17,128 nucleotides of DNA from Ruminococcus sp. UBA946 (GTDB lineage Bacteria > Bacillota > Clostridia > Oscillospirales > Ruminococcaceae), in assembly GCA_002293295.1 (NCBI GenBank), contig DBCY01000155.1:1-17128 (forward strand), read 5' to 3'. The notes under the pieces were generated by a model that made no database searches, was not told where the DNA came from, and was given only the letters and a program-made list of their open reading frames with translations. Positions within the stretch are counted from its first letter, which is position 1. Every line of letters starts with the position of its first letter. The position numbers and the translations under genes were made by a program. Of this stretch, positions 14,903 through 17,128 are shown piece after piece.

Positions 14903-15214
14903 ATGAAAATCAAGAAAATTCTTGCAGCCCTTGCAGCTTCTGCTTTGGCAGTTACCATGATGGGTATCACTGCTTTCGCCGCTCCTGTTGAAGGTGAAGA
15001 CGATATTATCGATGACACAGACGTTATTGATGATACCGACGTTATCGAAGACACGGACGTTATTGAAGAAGAACCCGATGTTATCGACGTAGAACCCGAT
15101 TTTGTTGAAGAACCTGTTGTACCCGTTCCTAATACAGGCAACTCACCGATAGCTCTTGCTGTTATACCTGTTGCGCTTGCAGCGGCAGCCGTTATCGCAA
15201 AGAAAGCTAAGTAA
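14903..15214 (+). CDS. Small secreted acidic-repeat protein with VPNTG-type C-terminal anchor
   Basis: The 103-aa protein starts at ATG 14903, chosen because GGAGG (14890-14894) lies 8 bases upstream and the start gives a clean signal peptide (MKIKKILAALAAS, cleavage expected after AFA near residue 26). The mature part is only about 50 residues and almost entirely acidic, with tandem units DDTDVI (37-42), DDTDVI (43-48), EDTDVI (49-54), EEEPDVI (55-61) and DVEPD (62-66). The C-terminus is PVPNTGNSP, a hydrophobic helix (82-98) and KKAK, the layout of a sortase substrate with a non-canonical VPNTG instead of LPXTG. It may bind cations or act as a charged surface peptide. No family recognised. 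Terminator at 15233. Confidence 0.85.
   Translation: MKIKKILAALAASALAVTMMGITAFAAPVEGEDDIIDDTDVIDDTDVIEDTDVIEEEPDVIDVEPDFVEEPVVPVPNTGNSPIALAVIPVALAAAAVIAKKAK
15011..15085 (+). repeat. Tandem repeat encoding acidic (D/E)DTDVI units
   Basis: Three 18-base units (15011-15028, 15029-15046, 15047-15064) read GATGACACAGACGTTATT with a few substitutions, mostly at third codon positions, followed by a 21-base divergent unit (15065-15085). Reading frame is kept throughout. Confidence 0.88.
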
Positions 15215-15232
15215 TTAGTAAGAAATAAACGC

Positions 15233-15267
15233 AAACAGCCTGTCTTATTCAGACAGGCTGTTTTTTT
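15233..15267 (+). terminator. Strong terminator after the acidic-repeat gene
   Basis: AAACAGCCTGTCT (15233-15245) pairs perfectly over 13 bases with AGACAGGCTGTTT (15251-15263) around TATTC, followed by a run ending in TTTTTTT. Confidence 0.95.
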
Positions 15268-15321
15268 GGCTGTTTATTACTTATAAAAAACTGTATAACT
15301 TAAAATATATTAGGAATAATA

Positions 15322-15346
15322 ATTAATGCAGTTCCAATGCATTAAT
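15322..15346. repeat. Inverted repeat ATTAATGCA / TGCATTAAT
   Basis: Perfect 9-base arms (15322-15330 and 15338-15346) flank GTTCCAA. There is no T-run after it, so it is more likely an operator or part of an RNA leader than a terminator. Confidence 0.6.
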
Positions 15347-15368
15347 CGTTTTAAGTATACTGAATGAT

Positions 15369-15396
15369 AATAATATTTAAAATGGTAAATATTATT
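15369..15396. repeat. Inverted repeat AATAATATTTA / TAAATATTATT
   Basis: Perfect 11-base arms (15369-15379 and 15386-15396) flank AAATGG. The arms are made only of A and T, so chance in AT-rich DNA is a real possibility. Confidence 0.5.
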
Positions 15397-15496
15397 GATA
15401 AAATTTACAAATACTGATAAATTTTTTATATAGATTATGCCAAAATGCACAATGTAAACGTTATTATTTTTTACAATATTGATATAGATTTTTCTA

Positions 15497-15524
15497 TTGC
15501 ATTGTTGTATAATGTTAGTATACT
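15497..15524 (+). promoter_or_regulatory. Possible promoter of the paralogous surface-protein pair
   Basis: TTGCAT (15497-15502) and TATACT (15519-15524) are 16 bases apart, 53 bases upstream of the start codon. A perfect TATAAT also occurs at 15508-15513 but without a recognisable -35, so the exact element is uncertain. Confidence 0.35.
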
Positions 15525-15576
15525 TATTTATGATAATAAGATAAACAAAATAAAAACAATTTGGAGGAGAAATTTT

Positions 15577-16203
15577 ATGAAAATCAAAAAGATTCTGTCA
15601 GCCGCCGCGGCTGCCGTTACTGTGATTTCAGTTATGGCAATTTCCGCAAATGCGTTCACAGCCACACTTTCCGACAGCGGATTCAACGGCTGGGGCTTAA
15701 CAGCTTCCAGCGATACTAAAGCGGATGTTACCGGCGACGGTACCTATACCGTTTCAATCGAATATCCTGAAGCAATTACAGTTACCGATTTCTTCGGCTT
15801 AATCACCGACGAAGCTGCCGAAGGCGTTGACGTCGACGGTTATTCAGCCGCTTATCCTGATATGGTAATTACCGTTGATTCGATTAAGGCTGACGGCGTT
15901 GAGCAGGAAAAGAGTCCCGACGCCGAAGGTATGAAGGCTGAAAGCGGCGTTCTCAGAGTTAATCTCTGGAACTCATATTTAGGCACAGAGCTTTATAAAA
16001 ACTGGCTGGCAAGCGACTCTTTGGTCGGAGCCAAGAACCTTGAAGTAACATTCACAGTTACGGGAATGGGCGGCGCAGCTGATGCTCCCGCTTCCGACTC
16101 GACTACTGAAACCGCGGCCACAGGCAATGCGGCAGCAATCGCAATCGTTTCTGTAATGGCTATCGCCGGTATGGCTGCCGTTGCTTCCAGAAAAAGAAAG
16201 TAA
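15577..16203 (+). CDS. Secreted surface protein, TETAATGN-tail paralogue 1
   Basis: The 208-aa protein starts at ATG 15577, which has GGAGGAG just upstream and opens a typical signal peptide (MKIKKILSAAAAAVTVISVM, cleavage expected after SANA, residue 26). The mature domain (27-165) looks beta-rich, with VTGDGTYTVSIEYP (51-64), an ITVDSIKADG segment (98-107), and a final FTVTGMGG strand. A Ser/Thr/Ala linker leads to TETAATGN (177-184), a hydrophobic helix (186-203) and RKRK. The last part resembles a sortase sorting signal whose LPXT core has degenerated, or a simple C-terminal membrane anchor. The TGDGTY motif is reminiscent of small carbohydrate-binding-like modules of Clostridia, which is only a resemblance. 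Its paralogue follows directly. Confidence 0.85.
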   Translation: MKIKKILSAAAAAVTVISVMAISANAFTATLSDSGFNGWGLTASSDTKADVTGDGTYTVSIEYPEAITVTDFFGLITDEAAEGVDVDGYSAAYPDMVITVDSIKADGVEQEKSPDAEGMKAESGVLRVNLWNSYLGTELYKNWLASDSLVGAKNLEVTFTVTGMGGAADAPASDSTTETAATGNAAAIAIVSVMAIAGMAAVASRKRK

Positions 16204-16228
16204 GCTTTTATATCCCGGAAGTTAAAAT

Positions 16229-16259
16229 TTATGAGGCTTGTAAAATACAAGCCTCATAA
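16229..16259. terminator. Hairpin between the two paralogues, poor terminator
   Basis: TTATGAGGCTTGTA (16229-16242) pairs perfectly over 14 bases with TACAAGCCTCATAA (16246-16259) around AAA. It is followed by TTATAATAATTTT, not a clean T-run. It may be a leaky terminator or a processing/stabilising hairpin in a shared transcript; no separate promoter is visible between it and the next gene. Confidence 0.55.
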
Positions 16260-16299
16260 TTATAATAATTTTACCATAGATAATGAAAGGAAGATTTTT

Positions 16300-16953
16300 A
16301 TGAAACTAAAGAAAATTTTAGCGACTATTGTATGCTGCGCATTAACAATCGGTTCTACCGCAATCAGCGCAAGCGCCGCAGACCCGGTTGAGCTCAAGGT
16401 GTACGCTCAGGATACTTCCGTATGGGAGCTTTGCGAAGGAGCGGATTCACTGACGATTACAGGCGATGGTACTTATTCAATCTCCGCTGATTTAAAGGGA
16501 TACAATCTGTTTGCAACTCTTTATATCAAGGATGTAACGGGAGCCGCAGCGCCCGCAGGTTATGAAAACGCCGTAATGACCGTTGATTCTATTATCCTTA
16601 ACGGAAGCACAGGGCTTGAACTCACCCAGACTGAATTTCCGCTTGCCAATCCTGATTCGGGAATTATCGACGTATGCTTTGTAAACCAGTGGGCGGAAAC
16701 TTATGTTACCAATGTTGAACTGAACGGTGAATCCTATAACTTTATGGACGGCGGCAATATTGTTGACGTTAATGACGTAACAATTAACTTTACAATTTCC
16801 GGACTTGGGGGAGAAGCCGCCGCAGATGATTCGGCTCCCGCTTCCGATTCCGCTACCGAAACTGCCGCTACGGGCAATACCGGCGCAGCCGCAGTTGTTT
16901 CCGTAATGGCTGTTGCGGGCGCAGCGGCTCTGGTTTCAAGGAAAAGAAAATAA
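16300..16953 (+). CDS. Secreted surface protein, TETAATGN-tail paralogue 2
   Basis: This 217-aa protein is related to the preceding one. ATG 16300 is preceded by GAAAGGAAG and opens a signal peptide (MKLKKILATIVCCALTIGST, cleavage expected after SASA near residue 26). The mature domain shares the order of motifs: ITGDGTYSISADL (53-65), MTVDSIILNG (93-102) and INFTISGLGG (162-171), then the linker SDSATETAATGN (182-193), a hydrophobic helix (about 195-212) and RKRK. The tail is nearly identical in protein and DNA to paralogue 1, while the mature domains have diverged strongly. It differs by having two adjacent cysteines in the signal peptide. No function is recognised. It ends at the terminator 16994-17035 and may be read through from the upstream gene. 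Confidence 0.85.
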   Translation: MKLKKILATIVCCALTIGSTAISASAADPVELKVYAQDTSVWELCEGADSLTITGDGTYSISADLKGYNLFATLYIKDVTGAAAPAGYENAVMTVDSIILNGSTGLELTQTEFPLANPDSGIIDVCFVNQWAETYVTNVELNGESYNFMDGGNIVDVNDVTINFTISGLGGEAAADDSAPASDSATETAATGNTGAAAVVSVMAVAGAAALVSRKRK

Positions 16954-16993
16954 TTATATAAATTTGTTTTCATAAAATAAATTTATTAAAACC

Positions 16994-17035
16994 GGGCGTC
17001 CTGTGTAAAAATTACAGGATGCCCTGTTATTTTTA
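16994..17035 (+). terminator. Terminator after the second paralogue
   Basis: GGGCGTCCTGT (16994-17004) pairs over 11 bases, with one G-T wobble, with ACAGGATGCCC (17014-17024), followed by TGTTATTTTT. The remaining 93 bases to the window end are AT-rich with no feature I can support. Confidence 0.88.
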
Positions 17036-17128
17036 AATAAATACAATTATTGAACTAAAGATTTAACAAATATTTGAAAAATGAATATTAAATATATGTC
17101 AAATTAACTGATTAACGGCTTTTTTATT

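Larger units (their letters stand above)
15268..15576. other. 309-base AT-rich region with inverted repeats before the first paralogue
   Basis: No gene is seen; the reading frame of the downstream gene stays open back to 15445, but that extension has no ribosome-binding site and no coding character. The stretch contains two perfect inverted repeats (15322-15346 and 15369-15396) and a candidate promoter near 15497-15524. Confidence 0.65.

Noticed and set aside
15011..15085. CRISPR-like repeat
   Set aside because: The units are contiguous, in frame and coding; there are no spacers.
14869..15234. Antisense 121-codon frame with Ser/Thr repeats over the acidic-repeat gene
   Set aside because: It is the complement of the DTDVI repeats; the plus frame has a ribosome-binding site, signal peptide and anchor, while the antisense frame runs through the terminator region.
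15445..15576. N-terminal extension of the first paralogue
   Set aside because: AT-rich, no ribosome-binding site at the upstream ATG, and it would bury a clear signal peptide; ATG 15577 with GGAGGAG is better.
16231..16299. N-terminal extension of the second paralogue
   Set aside because: It would start inside the hairpin at 16229-16259 and place residues in front of a normal signal peptide.

Overview
The window looks like chromosomal DNA of a low-to-moderate GC, Gram-positive anaerobe of the Clostridia, most likely an Oscillospiraceae/Ruminococcus-type bacterium. This is inferred from an FMN riboswitch in front of an ECF-type riboflavin transporter, a cdaA-cdaR pair, a Firmicutes-style L10 leader, a GerMN-domain lipoprotein, type I pullulanase without a signal peptide, and secreted proteins ending in a short TG-containing motif, a hydrophobic helix and a basic tail. 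No 16S rRNA or other species-level marker is present.

Layout. Bases 1-903 hold an FMN riboswitch, an intrinsic terminator and ribU. Bases 960-3310 carry cdaA (c-di-AMP synthase) and its regulator cdaR; the usual partner glmM is not next, and two poorly characterised envelope proteins (a four-helix membrane protein and a lipoprotein) follow to 4463. A consensus promoter at 4471 starts a complete L10 leader with attenuator, followed by rplJ and rplL and a terminator that probably works in both directions (5694-5728). Bases 5757-6851 on the minus strand encode a GerMN lipoprotein with its own promoter.

A minus-strand operon (10825 down to 7019) has a near-perfect promoter and reads purine nucleoside phosphorylase, small membrane protein, mtnA, mtaD. 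Together the three enzymes could take 5'-methylthioadenosine through deamination, phosphorolysis and isomerisation toward methylthioribulose-1-phosphate, a salvage route without MTA nucleosidase or MTR kinase; whether this PNP accepts methylthioinosine is open. Divergently lies pulA (11002-12924), then a six-helix methyl-accepting chemotaxis-like protein (13038-14396) with its own promoter and a strong terminator.

The last 2.7 kb is the least conventional part: a 434-base gene-free stretch with a candidate multi-stem RNA (14536-14656) and an operator-like palindrome over a promoter, then three small secreted proteins with related architecture. The first is a 103-aa protein with acidic tandem repeats and a VPNTG-type end; the other two are tandem paralogues of about 210 aa sharing a TGDGTY motif and an almost identical TETAATGN tail. 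They are separated or ended by hairpins at 15233, 16229 and 16994. The candidate RNA and the small surface-protein set are the most likely places for something undescribed; nothing in the window resembles a defence system, CRISPR array, prophage or transposon.
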